A stretch of DNA of 8,348 nucleotides, from NCBI GenBank assembly GCA_031262635.1, contig JAISHN010000051.1:1-8348 (forward strand), given 5' to 3'. The stretch comes from Holosporaceae bacterium. GTDB lineage: Bacteria > Pseudomonadota > Alphaproteobacteria > UBA3830. Position numbers and translations under genes: made by a program. Below are positions 1-6,733 of the stretch, piece by piece; position 1 is the stretch's first letter; the number at the start of each line of letters is the position of its first letter. The notes under the pieces are model-generated. The model saw only the letters and a program-made list of their open reading frames with translations, searched no databases and was not told the DNA's origin.

Positions 1-32
1 AACTCGGGAAAACCGGAAATATCGCTTTTCAT
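1..32 (-). CDS. 5' end of a gene running off the left edge (possibly histidyl-tRNA synthetase)
   Basis: An ATG at 32-30 on the minus strand opens a frame reading MKSDISGFPE up to the window edge, with no stop. A strong Shine-Dalgarno AGGAG lies 6 nt upstream (plus positions 39-43), and a good sigma-70-like promoter sits at 55-83, so a real gene start is likely. The product cannot be proven from ten codons. The phrase ISGFPE resembles the N-terminus of one class of histidyl-tRNA synthetase, whose proteins open with SGFPEWLP-like residues; this is a guess from memory. The gene lies 143 nt downstream of the hydrolase gene on the same strand, but its own promoter suggests separate or additional transcription. 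Confidence 0.6.
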   Translation of the reverse strand, partial: MKSDISGFPE

Positions 33-54
33 TATTCGCTCCTAACTCCGCCGG

Positions 55-83
55 ATTCTACAAAGATAACCGTCGCGTCTCAA
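55..83 (-). promoter_or_regulatory. Sigma-70-type promoter for the left-edge gene
   Basis: On the minus strand there is a -35 box TTGAGA (plus 78-83), a spacer of exactly 17 nt, and a -10 box TAGAAT (plus 55-60). Each box differs from consensus by one base. Transcription would start near position 48, giving a leader of about 15 nt that contains the AGGAG site in front of the ATG at 32. This is the best promoter match I found in the window. Confidence 0.6.
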
Positions 84-175
84 TATATCTCGATTAAATT
101 AAAAAAATGTGGACGTTAAGAGATTAAAGGTTTTTCATGTTTGCTATATTGCTATACATAGCTTGAGCTTATCAA

Positions 176-1045
176 CTATTCTGGAAAATCAAAAACGAAT
201 CCTACTCCAGCTTGTTTTACATTTAAACCGGCTTTCGATAGCATAATTTTGGACTCTAAATCCGTACAATGACATGGGTAAACGTCAACTATATTTTTAA
301 CTTTTAAAAATTCCGCCGTTTTATTTAAAACAAGCAAACTTGGATTCTTAAGATGGAGTCCGCCGATTATGGCAAAAATTCTATCTTCGCTCCATATCTC
401 TCGTCCAACTCTTTGAGCGTATTGCGCGATGTTGCAAATCCCAGAATGCGAACATCCGCTTATAATTACAATTCCCTTGTTTGCGGAATGATATATCAAT
501 GCTGAATCGTCAAAACAATAATCGGCCGATAGTTTGCCGTTTTGACAAATCTTACCAAGAGGTTCTTTGTTTTCAAAATCATTTGTTCGTTCTATTTCTC
601 CTAAAAAAAAGAGATTTTCCGTAATCTTGATTGGAGAATTTTTTGTTAATTGCATTTCAAAGTAATATTGAAGCGTTTCGCGACACAAAATAGCGCCGAT
701 TTCATTATACGTATTTTCTTTCAGATCGCTTAGTCTTATTTTTCTATCAAAAACATGTTCGTGAGCGATTAAATGTGGTTTACTATTAATTTTTGGACTA
801 ATTTTTCTTACCCAATCACACAAGCCCCAAGTGTGATCGTGATGACCGTGAGATAAGACTATATGAGTTGTATTTTTAAGATTTACATTCATAGCTTCGG
901 CGTTTTTTATAAAAACATCTGATTCGCCAACGTCAAAAATCATTCGAACGTCGTTTGTTTCAATATAGTATGACAATCCATGTTCGGCCAACAAACCTGA
1001 ACGACCGATTTTTACTTCGTTGTCTACTAAAACCGTTAGTTTCAT
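176..1045 (-). CDS. MBL-fold metal-dependent hydrolase, COG1237-like
   Basis: This is a 289-aa metallo-beta-lactamase-fold protein, likely cytoplasmic since no signal peptide is seen. The metal-binding motif HGHHDH is at residues 66-71. Later ligand-region motifs are DDSALIY (179-185), GCSHSG (197-202), IGGLHL (227-232) and PCHCTD (257-262). The GCSHSG, GGLHL and PCHC blocks are typical of COG1237, often annotated as 7,8-dihydropterin-6-methyl-4-(ribofuranosyl)-aminobenzene-5'-phosphate synthase or simply as MBL-fold hydrolase; the real substrate is usually unknown. The start chosen is the ATG at 1045, which overlaps the gap stop codon as ATGA, has a GAGAGAG-type ribosome site about 8 nt upstream, and gives an N-terminus (MKLTVLVDN) normal for the family. 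The frame stays open for 16 more codons upstream, but those lie inside gap. The gene looks more AT-rich than tkt and gap (one hand-counted 60-base line is 37% GC against 53% in tkt), which may mean later acquisition. Confidence 0.85.
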   Translation of the reverse strand: MKLTVLVDNEVKIGRSGLLAEHGLSYYIETNDVRMIFDVGESDVFIKNAEAMNVNLKNTTHIVLSHGHHDHTWGLCDWVRKISPKINSKPHLIAHEHVFDRKIRLSDLKENTYNEIGAILCRETLQYYFEMQLTKNSPIKITENLFFLGEIERTNDFENKEPLGKICQNGKLSADYCFDDSALIYHSANKGIVIISGCSHSGICNIAQYAQRVGREIWSEDRIFAIIGGLHLKNPSLLVLNKTAEFLKVKNIVDVYPCHCTDLESKIMLSKAGLNVKQAGVGFVFDFPE

Positions 1046-2043
1046 AAACTCATCTCTCTCGCTAGATCCAGCATGCGTTTGGAAAATCCCCATTCGTTGT
1101 CATACCAGGCGACGACGTGTCCGATCGTCTCGTCTACGACTTTGATTAAAGGCAAATCTACGATCGCGCTTTGCGGAGAGTGATTGAAGTCGATTGAAAC
1201 CAGCGGTTCGTCGACGCATGCGAAAACGTCTTTTGGTGCGGCGGAAGCGTATTTTATAAACGCTCGTCGGATATCGTCTTCGGTAATTTTTTTAGAAGCC
1301 GTAAACGTAAAGTCGATCATTGAAACGTTCGGCGTTGGAACTCTGACGGACAAACCCGACAGCTTGCCCTTCAATTCGGGAAAGATTTTTTCGATTGCTT
1401 TAGTCGCGCCAGTCGAAGTCGGAATCATCGAACCGGCGGCGGCTCGCGCTCGTCGCGGGTCTTTGTGGGACGCGTCGGTTAGTCGCTGATCCGGCGTATA
1501 TGAGTGAACGGTCGTCGCAAATCCGTTGGCTATTCCTATTTCATCGCGAAGAGCCTTTACGACGTGAGCCAGGCAGTTTGTAGTGCAAGAAGCGCACGAA
1601 ACGACCGCGTCCGTCGCTTGCAAAGAATCATGATTGACTCCGTAAACGATCGTATTGTCCGCGTCGTTGGCCGGACATGAAATTAATACCTTTTTTGCTC
1701 CCGATTTTAGATGCAAACCGCACGACTCTTTGCTCTTAAAAGCTCCGGTGCATTCGAATATAAAATCTACGCCCAAATCGCTCCAAGATATTTTCTCAGG
1801 ACGTCTTTCGGAGATATATTTCAGCCTTTTCCCGTTCAATTCGAACTCGTCGTCGGATATTTTTTGAACTTCTTCGTTAAAACGACCGTGAATCGAATCG
1901 TATTTAAAAAGATGAAGAGCCGAGTCTACGCATTGCGGATCATTTACAAGAACGATCTCAAAACCATACTCATTTGAAAATTCTGTAAACGCCCTCAAAG
2001 TTAATCGGCCTATTCTGCCGAAACCGTTAATCGCGGCTCTCAT
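1042..2043 (-). CDS. gap: Glyceraldehyde-3-phosphate dehydrogenase, type I
   Basis: Cytoplasmic glycolytic/gluconeogenic enzyme that reversibly converts glyceraldehyde 3-phosphate, phosphate and NAD(P)+ to 1,3-bisphosphoglycerate. At 333 aa it has full family length. The Rossmann nucleotide motif INGFGRIGR is at residues 5-13. The acidic residue after the second beta strand (VNDP, Asp35) suggests a preference for NAD over NADP. The active-site block ASCTTNC holds catalytic Cys153, and His180 in TTVHSYT is the partner base. SMIPTSTGA (205-213), RVPTPNVS (234-241) and WYDNEWGFS (313-321) are further family blocks. The run VSIDFNH (282-288) recalls alphaproteobacterial GAPDHs. The residue after NCLA is His160, where most relatives have Pro. 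The start has AAGGTGG 3 nt upstream. It lies 9 nt after tkt and overlaps the next gene by 4 nt, so the three genes are very likely cotranscribed. Confidence 0.97.
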   Translation of the reverse strand: MRAAINGFGRIGRLTLRAFTEFSNEYGFEIVLVNDPQCVDSALHLFKYDSIHGRFNEEVQKISDDEFELNGKRLKYISERRPEKISWSDLGVDFIFECTGAFKSKESCGLHLKSGAKKVLISCPANDADNTIVYGVNHDSLQATDAVVSCASCTTNCLAHVVKALRDEIGIANGFATTVHSYTPDQRLTDASHKDPRRARAAAGSMIPTSTGATKAIEKIFPELKGKLSGLSVRVPTPNVSMIDFTFTASKKITEDDIRRAFIKYASAAPKDVFACVDEPLVSIDFNHSPQSAIVDLPLIKVVDETIGHVVAWYDNEWGFSKRMLDLAREMSL

Positions 2044-2052
2044 TTTCCACCT

Positions 2053-3990
2053 TTATAATTTCTTCAAAATTTCTTCGTATATATTTTGGGACGTTAAACC
2101 AAAATACTTATAATTTTCTAAACACGAGCAAGATTTTCCGAAATTATTTACGCCAAAAAACAGGCCGTCCAACCCGAGATATTTTTCCCAGCCGAATCCG
2201 TTGGACGCTTCAATGCCAATTCGCGGCGATTCGCCGAGAAGCTCTTTTTTAAACTGTTCGGATTGCTCGTCGAATAACTTCCAGCAAGGCATGCTCACTA
2301 AATTCGCCGAGATTTTCGCGTCGTTTAGCATCTTCTTCACTTCGAGAGCGATGGCGACTTCCGATCCGGTCGCGATAAGCGTGACTCTTTTTTCATTATC
2401 GGACGTGTCGTCGTAGAGGAGATACGCGCCGGTTTCGCAAAGATTCATCCTGCCGCAGAATCTCACGGCGAGAGCCTCTTGTCTCGTAAGAATCATGACG
2501 GAAGGCCCTTGGCTTTTCATAGCGCATTCCCAGCATTCCAGAGTTTCCATAGCGTCCGCCGGACGGAAGACGTTCAAGTTCGGAATCGCTCGAAGCGACG
2601 CGAGATGCTCGATCGGCTGGTGAGTCGGCCCGTCTTCTCCAACGCCGATTGAGTCGTGGCTGAAAACGAAGATCGACGGAATGTTCGACAACGCGCTCAT
2701 ACGAATCGCCGCACGCATATAATCGGCGAACGCCAAGAACGCGCCGCCGAAGCATTTTATTTTTTGGCCGAACGATATGCCGTTTATTATGGCTCCCATC
2801 GCATGCTCGCGAATACCATAGTGAATATAATTGCCGGAAAAATCGTTTTTTGATATAGGAGTCGTCGCTTTTGAAAAACATCCCGTCGATCCGCCCAAAT
2901 CCGCGGAGCCGGAGACGATCGTATCGGAAATTTCCATTAATCTTGAAAGGATGTTTTTCGAACTAACTCGCGTCGCCTCAAAAGGACGAGAAACGAAGTA
3001 TTCTTTCTTGATAGATCGAAAAAGCTTCTTCATTTCCCGCGTAAATTCGAATTTTTGCGAACCGTATTTTTTGGATTGCTCTTTATGCCATTTTTCACAG
3101 TTCTCGCGAGAACGTTTGCCGATGACCCGCCAGGTTCTCATTATATATTCTGGAATCTCAAACGGTTCGTAAGGCCAGTCGAGCTTTTTCTTCGTCGCCT
3201 CGAGTTCTTCTTTTGTAAGAGCGCCGGAATGAGCCTTAGGCGTATTTTCCCGCGGACATCCGAAGCCTATTTTCGTTTTACAGGCGATTATCGACGGGCG
3301 AGGGTCTTTCTTCGCCGCTTCAATCGCTTCCGAAACGGACTGTTCGCAGTGGCCGTCGGCGGAAAGCGTATGCCAGCCGTAAGATTCGTAACGTTTCAAA
3401 ACGTCGTCTTTAGAAGTAATGCCGACTTCTCCGTCTATGGTTATATTATTGTCGTCGAAAAGGACTATTAAATGTCCGAGCGATAAATTGCCGGCAATCG
3501 AACTAGCTTCATGGGAGATTCCCTCCATCAAGTCGCCGTCGCCGACGCTGGCGTATATATAGTGATTAATGCAATCGTCGCCTAATCTTGCGTTCAGCAA
3601 TCGTTCTTCGATAGCCATTCCGACGGCGTTGGCAATTCCTTGCCCCAACGCTCCCGTCGTCGCCTCGATTCCGCAGGAAACGTCGTACTCGGGATGACCC
3701 GTCGCTCTTGACCCTAGTTTTCTAAAATTTTTTAGATCGTCCAGCGTCGTCTTCTTGTAACCCGTAAGATAAAGCAACGCGTAAAGAGCGGCGGATCCAT
3801 GCCCGCCTGAAAGAACGAATCGATCTCTATTCGGCCACTCGGGATTCTCTGGATCGAATACTAGGAAATTTTTAAATAAAGTCGTCAAAAAATCAGCCAT
3901 GCCAAGAGGCGCTCCCAAATGTCCGCTGTCGGTGCTTCCTACTTCTGAAATTGCAAGAAACCTAACGGCGTTGGCCAGCCCCTTAAACAT
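2053..3990 (-). CDS. tkt: Transketolase
   Basis: Thiamine-diphosphate enzyme of the non-oxidative pentose phosphate pathway that moves two-carbon units between sugar phosphates, with glyceraldehyde 3-phosphate as a common acceptor or product. The chosen start (ATG at 3990) gives 645 aa, close to the usual 650-670. The N-terminal ThDP domain shows SGHLGAPLGMAD (22-33), GGHGS (62-66, with the substrate-binding His), and the ThDP/Mg motif GDG (150-152) through NN (181-182). The middle domain has catalytic Glu395 in REHAM and the block HDSIGVGEDGPTHQP (445-459). The C-terminal domain ends in FGLTSQNIYEEILKKL. The frame extends four codons upstream to an ATG at 4002, but that start lacks a ribosome site, while GGAG lies 6 nt before the ATG at 3990. 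Two prolines normally seen in SGHPGAP and TTGPLGQG are replaced here by Leu25 and Ala114. First gene of the tkt-gap-hydrolase operon. Confidence 0.97.
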   Translation of the reverse strand: MFKGLANAVRFLAISEVGSTDSGHLGAPLGMADFLTTLFKNFLVFDPENPEWPNRDRFVLSGGHGSAALYALLYLTGYKKTTLDDLKNFRKLGSRATGHPEYDVSCGIEATTGALGQGIANAVGMAIEERLLNARLGDDCINHYIYASVGDGDLMEGISHEASSIAGNLSLGHLIVLFDDNNITIDGEVGITSKDDVLKRYESYGWHTLSADGHCEQSVSEAIEAAKKDPRPSIIACKTKIGFGCPRENTPKAHSGALTKEELEATKKKLDWPYEPFEIPEYIMRTWRVIGKRSRENCEKWHKEQSKKYGSQKFEFTREMKKLFRSIKKEYFVSRPFEATRVSSKNILSRLMEISDTIVSGSADLGGSTGCFSKATTPISKNDFSGNYIHYGIREHAMGAIINGISFGQKIKCFGGAFLAFADYMRAAIRMSALSNIPSIFVFSHDSIGVGEDGPTHQPIEHLASLRAIPNLNVFRPADAMETLECWECAMKSQGPSVMILTRQEALAVRFCGRMNLCETGAYLLYDDTSDNEKRVTLIATGSEVAIALEVKKMLNDAKISANLVSMPCWKLFDEQSEQFKKELLGESPRIGIEASNGFGWEKYLGLDGLFFGVNNFGKSCSCLENYKYFGLTSQNIYEEILKKL

Positions 3991-4016
3991 AAACTTCTCC
4001 ATTCGCTGAACGCATT

Positions 4017-4045
4017 ACTTTATCACAATATCATCGATATGTCGT
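4017..4045 (-). promoter_or_regulatory. Candidate promoter of the tkt-gap operon
   Basis: On the minus strand, ACGACA (plus 4040-4045) and TAAAGT (plus 4017-4022) are separated by 17 nt. Each matches the sigma-70 consensus at four of six bases. Transcription would begin near 4010, about 20 nt before the preferred tkt ATG at 3990 and only about 8 nt before the alternative ATG at 4002, which would agree with the shorter tkt start. The match is weak and other placements are possible. Confidence 0.25.
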
Positions 4046-4080
4046 TAGGCTGTGTTAGAAAAAATTTTGCTCGTCGTCCC

Positions 4081-4177
4081 TTTCCGTCATCCTGAGCGCA
4101 GCGAAGGATCCACACGGCGAGTACGGGAAAGCGCGCGGATCCTTCGTCGGGCAAGCTCTTCTCTAGGATGACGGAGA
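4081..4177. repeat. Palindromic interspersed element A (CGTCATCCT...AGGATGACG)
   Basis: A nested inverted repeat of about 97 bp. The outer arms are ccgtcatcct (4084-4093) and aggatgacgg (4165-4174), perfect over 10 bp and extendable by a few pairs. The inner arms are cgaaggatcc (4102-4111) and ggatccttcg (4137-4146), also perfect over 10 bp. The 5-mer ATCCT and its complement alternate four times (4089, 4105, 4139, 4165), so the element could fold either as one long hairpin or as two side-by-side hairpins. It lies between the divergent tkt and gatB operons. It shares its CGTCAT/ATGACG ends and layout with elements B and C near the right edge. No transposase is present; this is a non-autonomous dispersed repeat of the REP or MITE kind. 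Confidence 0.85.
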
Positions 4178-4427
4178 ATGAAGAAACTTCGCGCTTCTAG
4201 CAACGACTTATTGCGGAGTATAAACCTACTGTTTCAACAGAAATAGCCTCATACTGCTTATCGCATTTTTCCTAACGGAACCTAGTAAAATTCAGACGAA
4301 TGCGGCGGTAAGAAAGTCGATTGCCGCGCGTCTAACGCTCCGGCGCTCGAGTTTTAAAATTAATTGTGTATAAAAAAACCGTTTTCGCGTATCATCGTAG
4401 GCCATATTTGAAATTAACAGAGGCTTC
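4178..4427 (+). other. Leader region upstream of gatB
   Basis: No gene, tRNA or convincing ORF is seen here. A possible hairpin spans 4295-4332: GACG (4295-4298) and GCGGC (4302-4306) pair with GCCGC (4323-4327) and CGTC (4329-4332), with a small internal loop. A shorter perfect one is CTGTT/AACAG at 4229-4240. A -10-like TATCAT lies at 4390-4395 but has no good -35 box 16-18 nt upstream, so I do not name a promoter. AGAGG (4419-4423), 4 nt before the ATG at 4428, is the gatB ribosome site. Confidence 0.4.
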
Positions 4428-5897
4428 ATGAAAGATTATATCAAAACGGAGACCGGAGAGTGGGAAGCGGTCGTCGGACTTGAGGTTCACGCTCAGATTA
4501 TATCGAATTCTAAATTATTTTCAGGAGCTTCCACAAAATTTGGCGTTTCTCCCAATGAAAGCGTGTCGTTTATCGACGCGGCGCTTCCTGGAACTCTACC
4601 GGTTATTAATTCGTTTTGCGTAGATCAGGCGATAAAAACAGGCCTTGGATTGAACGGAAATATCAATCTCGCCTCCAGATTTGATCGAAAAAATTACTTT
4701 TACGCGGACTTGCCGCAAGGATATCAGATATCGCAGTTTTATCATCCGATAATCAGCGGCGGATACGTCGAGATCGAGAGAGAAGACGGCGAAGTTAGAA
4801 GAATCGGCATAGATCATATTCATATGGAACAGGACGCCGGTAAAAGCATTCACGACCAGAGTCCCACAAAGTCGTTTATAGATTTAAATCGCTCCGGCGC
4901 GGCTTTGATGGAAATCGTAACGAAACCGGATATGAGAAGCGCCGACGAAGCCGCCGCGTTTTTGCGTAAGCTGCGGTCTATTTTAAGATATCTAAAAACC
5001 TGCGACGGCAATATGGAAGAGGGCAGCATGCGAGCGGACGTAAACGTTTCCGTTCGCCGCCCGGGGACTAAGTTAGGAACTCGCGCTGAGGTAAAAAACG
5101 TTAACTCTATCAAATTCCTAACTACCGCCGTTAATTTTGAAATCAAAAGACAGATCGAGCTTTTGGAAGCGGGAAAAGAAATCGAACAGGAAACGAGATT
5201 GTTCGATAGTTCCACGGGCGTAACTAAAACTATGAGATCGAAAGAAGACGCTCAAGATTATCGATACTTCCCGGACCCAGATTTACCTCCACTGTTGTTG
5301 AAACAATCGAGAATCGAGGCTATCCGCAAAACGATTCCCGAACTGCCGGACGCGAAAGCGGCGAGATTCCAACGGGACTACGATCTGCCGCATTACGACG
5401 CAAATTTAATAGCGTCCGAGCAAGAAATCGCGGATTTCTACGAGGAAGCGTTAAAAAGCGTCGAGGCCGATAATGAGATGGCTAAAATTCTCGCGAATTG
5501 GGTTATCGGCGATCTATTCGCTCTGCTCAACAAACACGGAAAGACGATATCTGAAAGCCGCGTCTCTTCGAAAAATATGGGCGAGCTGGCTATGTTAATC
5601 AAAACCGACGTTATCTCCGGCAAAATCGCCAAGGACGTTCTGGAGATTATGTGGGAGACGCAAAAATCGCCGTCTAAAATCGTTGAAGAAAAAGGCCTAA
5701 AGCAAATAACCGACGTAAACGCAATCGAGAGTTCTTTGAAGGAAGTTCTTGCAAAGCATTCCGATAAAGTTGCAGAATATAAAAGCGGAAAGGAAAAACT
5801 TTTTGGATTTTTCATCGGGCAAGCCATGAAGCAAACCCAAGGAAAAGCTAATCCGCAGATGTTGAACGAAATTCTTAAGAAGCTTCTTAGCGTGTAG
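4428..5897 (+). CDS. gatB: Asp-tRNA(Asn)/Glu-tRNA(Gln) amidotransferase subunit B
   Basis: Subunit B of the cytoplasmic GatCAB complex, which turns mischarged Glu-tRNA(Gln) (and Asp-tRNA(Asn)) into the correctly amidated species; GatB binds the tRNA and performs the kinase step. The length of 489 aa is normal. WEAVVGLEVHAQ opens the catalytic cradle domain (12-23). The family signature is present at residues 85-103 (FDRKNYFYADLPQGYQISQ), with Ala93 where relatives usually have Pro. MEQDAGKS (133-140), DLNRSGAALMEIV (152-164), GNMEEGSMRADVNVSVR (about 195-211) and DYRYFPDPDLPPL (about 277-289) follow. The last ~150 residues form the helical GatB/YqeY tail, ending GKANPQMLNEILKKLLSV. The sequence reads as alphaproteobacterial. 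gatC and gatA are not next to it. Only 11 nt separate its stop from the next start, so it probably heads the downstream operon. Confidence 0.98.
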   Translation: MKDYIKTETGEWEAVVGLEVHAQIISNSKLFSGASTKFGVSPNESVSFIDAALPGTLPVINSFCVDQAIKTGLGLNGNINLASRFDRKNYFYADLPQGYQISQFYHPIISGGYVEIEREDGEVRRIGIDHIHMEQDAGKSIHDQSPTKSFIDLNRSGAALMEIVTKPDMRSADEAAAFLRKLRSILRYLKTCDGNMEEGSMRADVNVSVRRPGTKLGTRAEVKNVNSIKFLTTAVNFEIKRQIELLEAGKEIEQETRLFDSSTGVTKTMRSKEDAQDYRYFPDPDLPPLLLKQSRIEAIRKTIPELPDAKAARFQRDYDLPHYDANLIASEQEIADFYEEALKSVEADNEMAKILANWVIGDLFALLNKHGKTISESRVSSKNMGELAMLIKTDVISGKIAKDVLEIMWETQKSPSKIVEEKGLKQITDVNAIESSLKEVLAKHSDKVAEYKSGKEKLFGFFIGQAMKQTQGKANPQMLNEILKKLLSV

Positions 5898-5908
5898 GGA
5901 GAAGGGCT

Positions 5909-6523
5909 TTGAAGAAAGATAAACCAAAAGAAATCCAAGAAACAAAGAATCCAGAACCCGTTAAATGTTGCAAAAAATCGCGATGCGCGATAATCGCGTC
6001 AGTCGTTTTAATCGCCGGAGTTTGCGGCGTATTTTATTATTGCGAGTTTCTAGTTAAAAAGAATGTCGATCTAATCGTTCCTCCTCGCATAGAAAAAGCG
6101 CTCGAAGAAATCCGCGGGGAGGTCGTTCAGTTGGAAGAAGAGATTTCGAATCTAAAAAAACAGATTGAAGCGATTCCTATTCATCTAGCCGAACCAACCG
6201 TTAATCAAGAACGCGACGAACCGAAACTAAAGCGAAAAAAATGGAAAGCCTGGATGGCGCTTCAAGCAAAAATGGAAGCGGACGAGCCGTTTAACGAAGA
6301 GCTGAACAATTTCTATGAGATATTCGCCGGCGACGAGGAATTGATCAAGCTAGTTAAAGAACTAGCGGAAGGCGTGAGAATTATTTCGAACGAAAACAAC
6401 GGAATCGCCGACGTTTGCAAAAATATGTTGAAAAAAATAATAAAATTGAAGAGAATCGACAAGAGGAAATTAGCCGAGATTTCCGGTTATGCGCTATCTT
6501 CGTACAGTTGTGGTAAGGAGTAA
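5909..6523 (+). CDS. Short mitofilin-like (COG4223-type) inner-membrane protein
   Basis: A 204-aa protein with a Lys- and Cys-rich cytoplasmic N-terminus (1-26), one membrane helix (about 27-47), a coiled coil (about 62-90, with ALEEI, EVVQLEEE, NLKKQIEAI), and a block at 114-156 (LQAKMEADEPFNEEL, then GDEELIKLVKELAEG). That block resembles the conserved segment of alphaproteobacterial mitofilin/Mic60-like proteins, where relatives read roughly L..A...G.PF..EL.......D..L..L...A..GV. The assignment is strengthened by position: in alphaproteobacteria this family lies directly upstream of hemY. Relatives are usually 300-500 aa and end in a helical mitofilin domain. This one stops soon after KKIIKLKRI, so that domain is largely missing. 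The start is TTG at 5909, chosen because AGGGAG lies about 7 nt upstream and no in-frame ATG occurs before the conserved block. AAGGAG at its 3' end serves the next gene. Confidence 0.7.
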   Translation: MKKDKPKEIQETKNPEPVKCCKKSRCAIIASVVLIAGVCGVFYYCEFLVKKNVDLIVPPRIEKALEEIRGEVVQLEEEISNLKKQIEAIPIHLAEPTVNQERDEPKLKRKKWKAWMALQAKMEADEPFNEELNNFYEIFAGDEELIKLVKELAEGVRIISNENNGIADVCKNMLKKIIKLKRIDKRKLAEISGYALSSYSCGKE

Positions 6524-6526
6524 AAT

Positions 6527-6733
6527 ATGAAGAAGTTTTTCGTTGAAGTTTTAAAACTTACGTTTTTTATAGCTCTTGCGTTAGGCGCGATTTACATTAC
6601 CGGATACTGGAAGCCTTTTATGAGAGAGGTCGATGAAGCTCTTAGTTACCTATTAGAGCACTTTGGCTACATAATGGATCATTTTGGTTTTGCTCATCAA
6701 CAGATTTCATCGTTAGTGAAACACGCGTCGTAA
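6527..6733 (+). CDS. Small single-helix membrane protein, unknown function
   Basis: A 68-aa protein that I do not recognise as a named family. Residues 4-28 form a hydrophobic helix (LTFFIALALGAIYITGYW), followed by a charged, probably amphipathic helix with two successive seven-residue units, EHFGYIM and DHFGFAH (44-57). It is very likely expressed: AAGGAG lies 6 nt before its ATG inside the end of the previous gene, and its TAA overlaps the hemY ATG by one base (TAATG). Its first 26 residues align without gaps to the first 26 of HemY, with 11 identities including M1, K10 and the GAIY at 20-23. It may therefore descend from a partial duplication of the hemY 5' end, or the likeness may reflect similar membrane-helix composition. 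It could act as a small partner or anchor for HemY or the mitofilin-like protein; that is inference. Confidence 0.75.
   Translation: MKKFFVEVLKLTFFIALALGAIYITGYWKPFMREVDEALSYLLEHFGYIMDHFGFAHQQISSLVKHAS

Noticed and set aside
151..162. Small inverted repeat gctat-ac-atagc after the hydrolase stop as a terminator
   Set aside because: The stem is short, AT-rich, with an over-tight 2-nt loop, and no T run follows on the minus strand.
1046..1093. 16-codon upstream extension of the hydrolase
   Set aside because: It would overlap the gap C-terminus; the ATGA start at 1045 has a better ribosome site and matches family N-termini.
2396..2881. 161-codon open frame inside tkt, in a different frame on the same strand
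   Set aside because: It lies wholly within the well-supported transketolase, is rich in Arg and Ser, and shows no domain; it is a shadow frame.
3991..4002. Upstream tkt start at 4002
   Set aside because: No ribosome site precedes it, while GGAG lies 6 nt before the ATG at 3990; the candidate promoter would leave it almost no leader.
4081..4177. Element A as an insertion sequence or CRISPR array
   Set aside because: No transposase frame, no target-site duplication that I can be sure of, and no regular repeat-spacer pattern.
4178..4294. tRNA or small RNA gene in the tkt-gatB intergenic region
   Set aside because: No cloverleaf arms, no GGTTCGA-like T-loop and no terminator were found.
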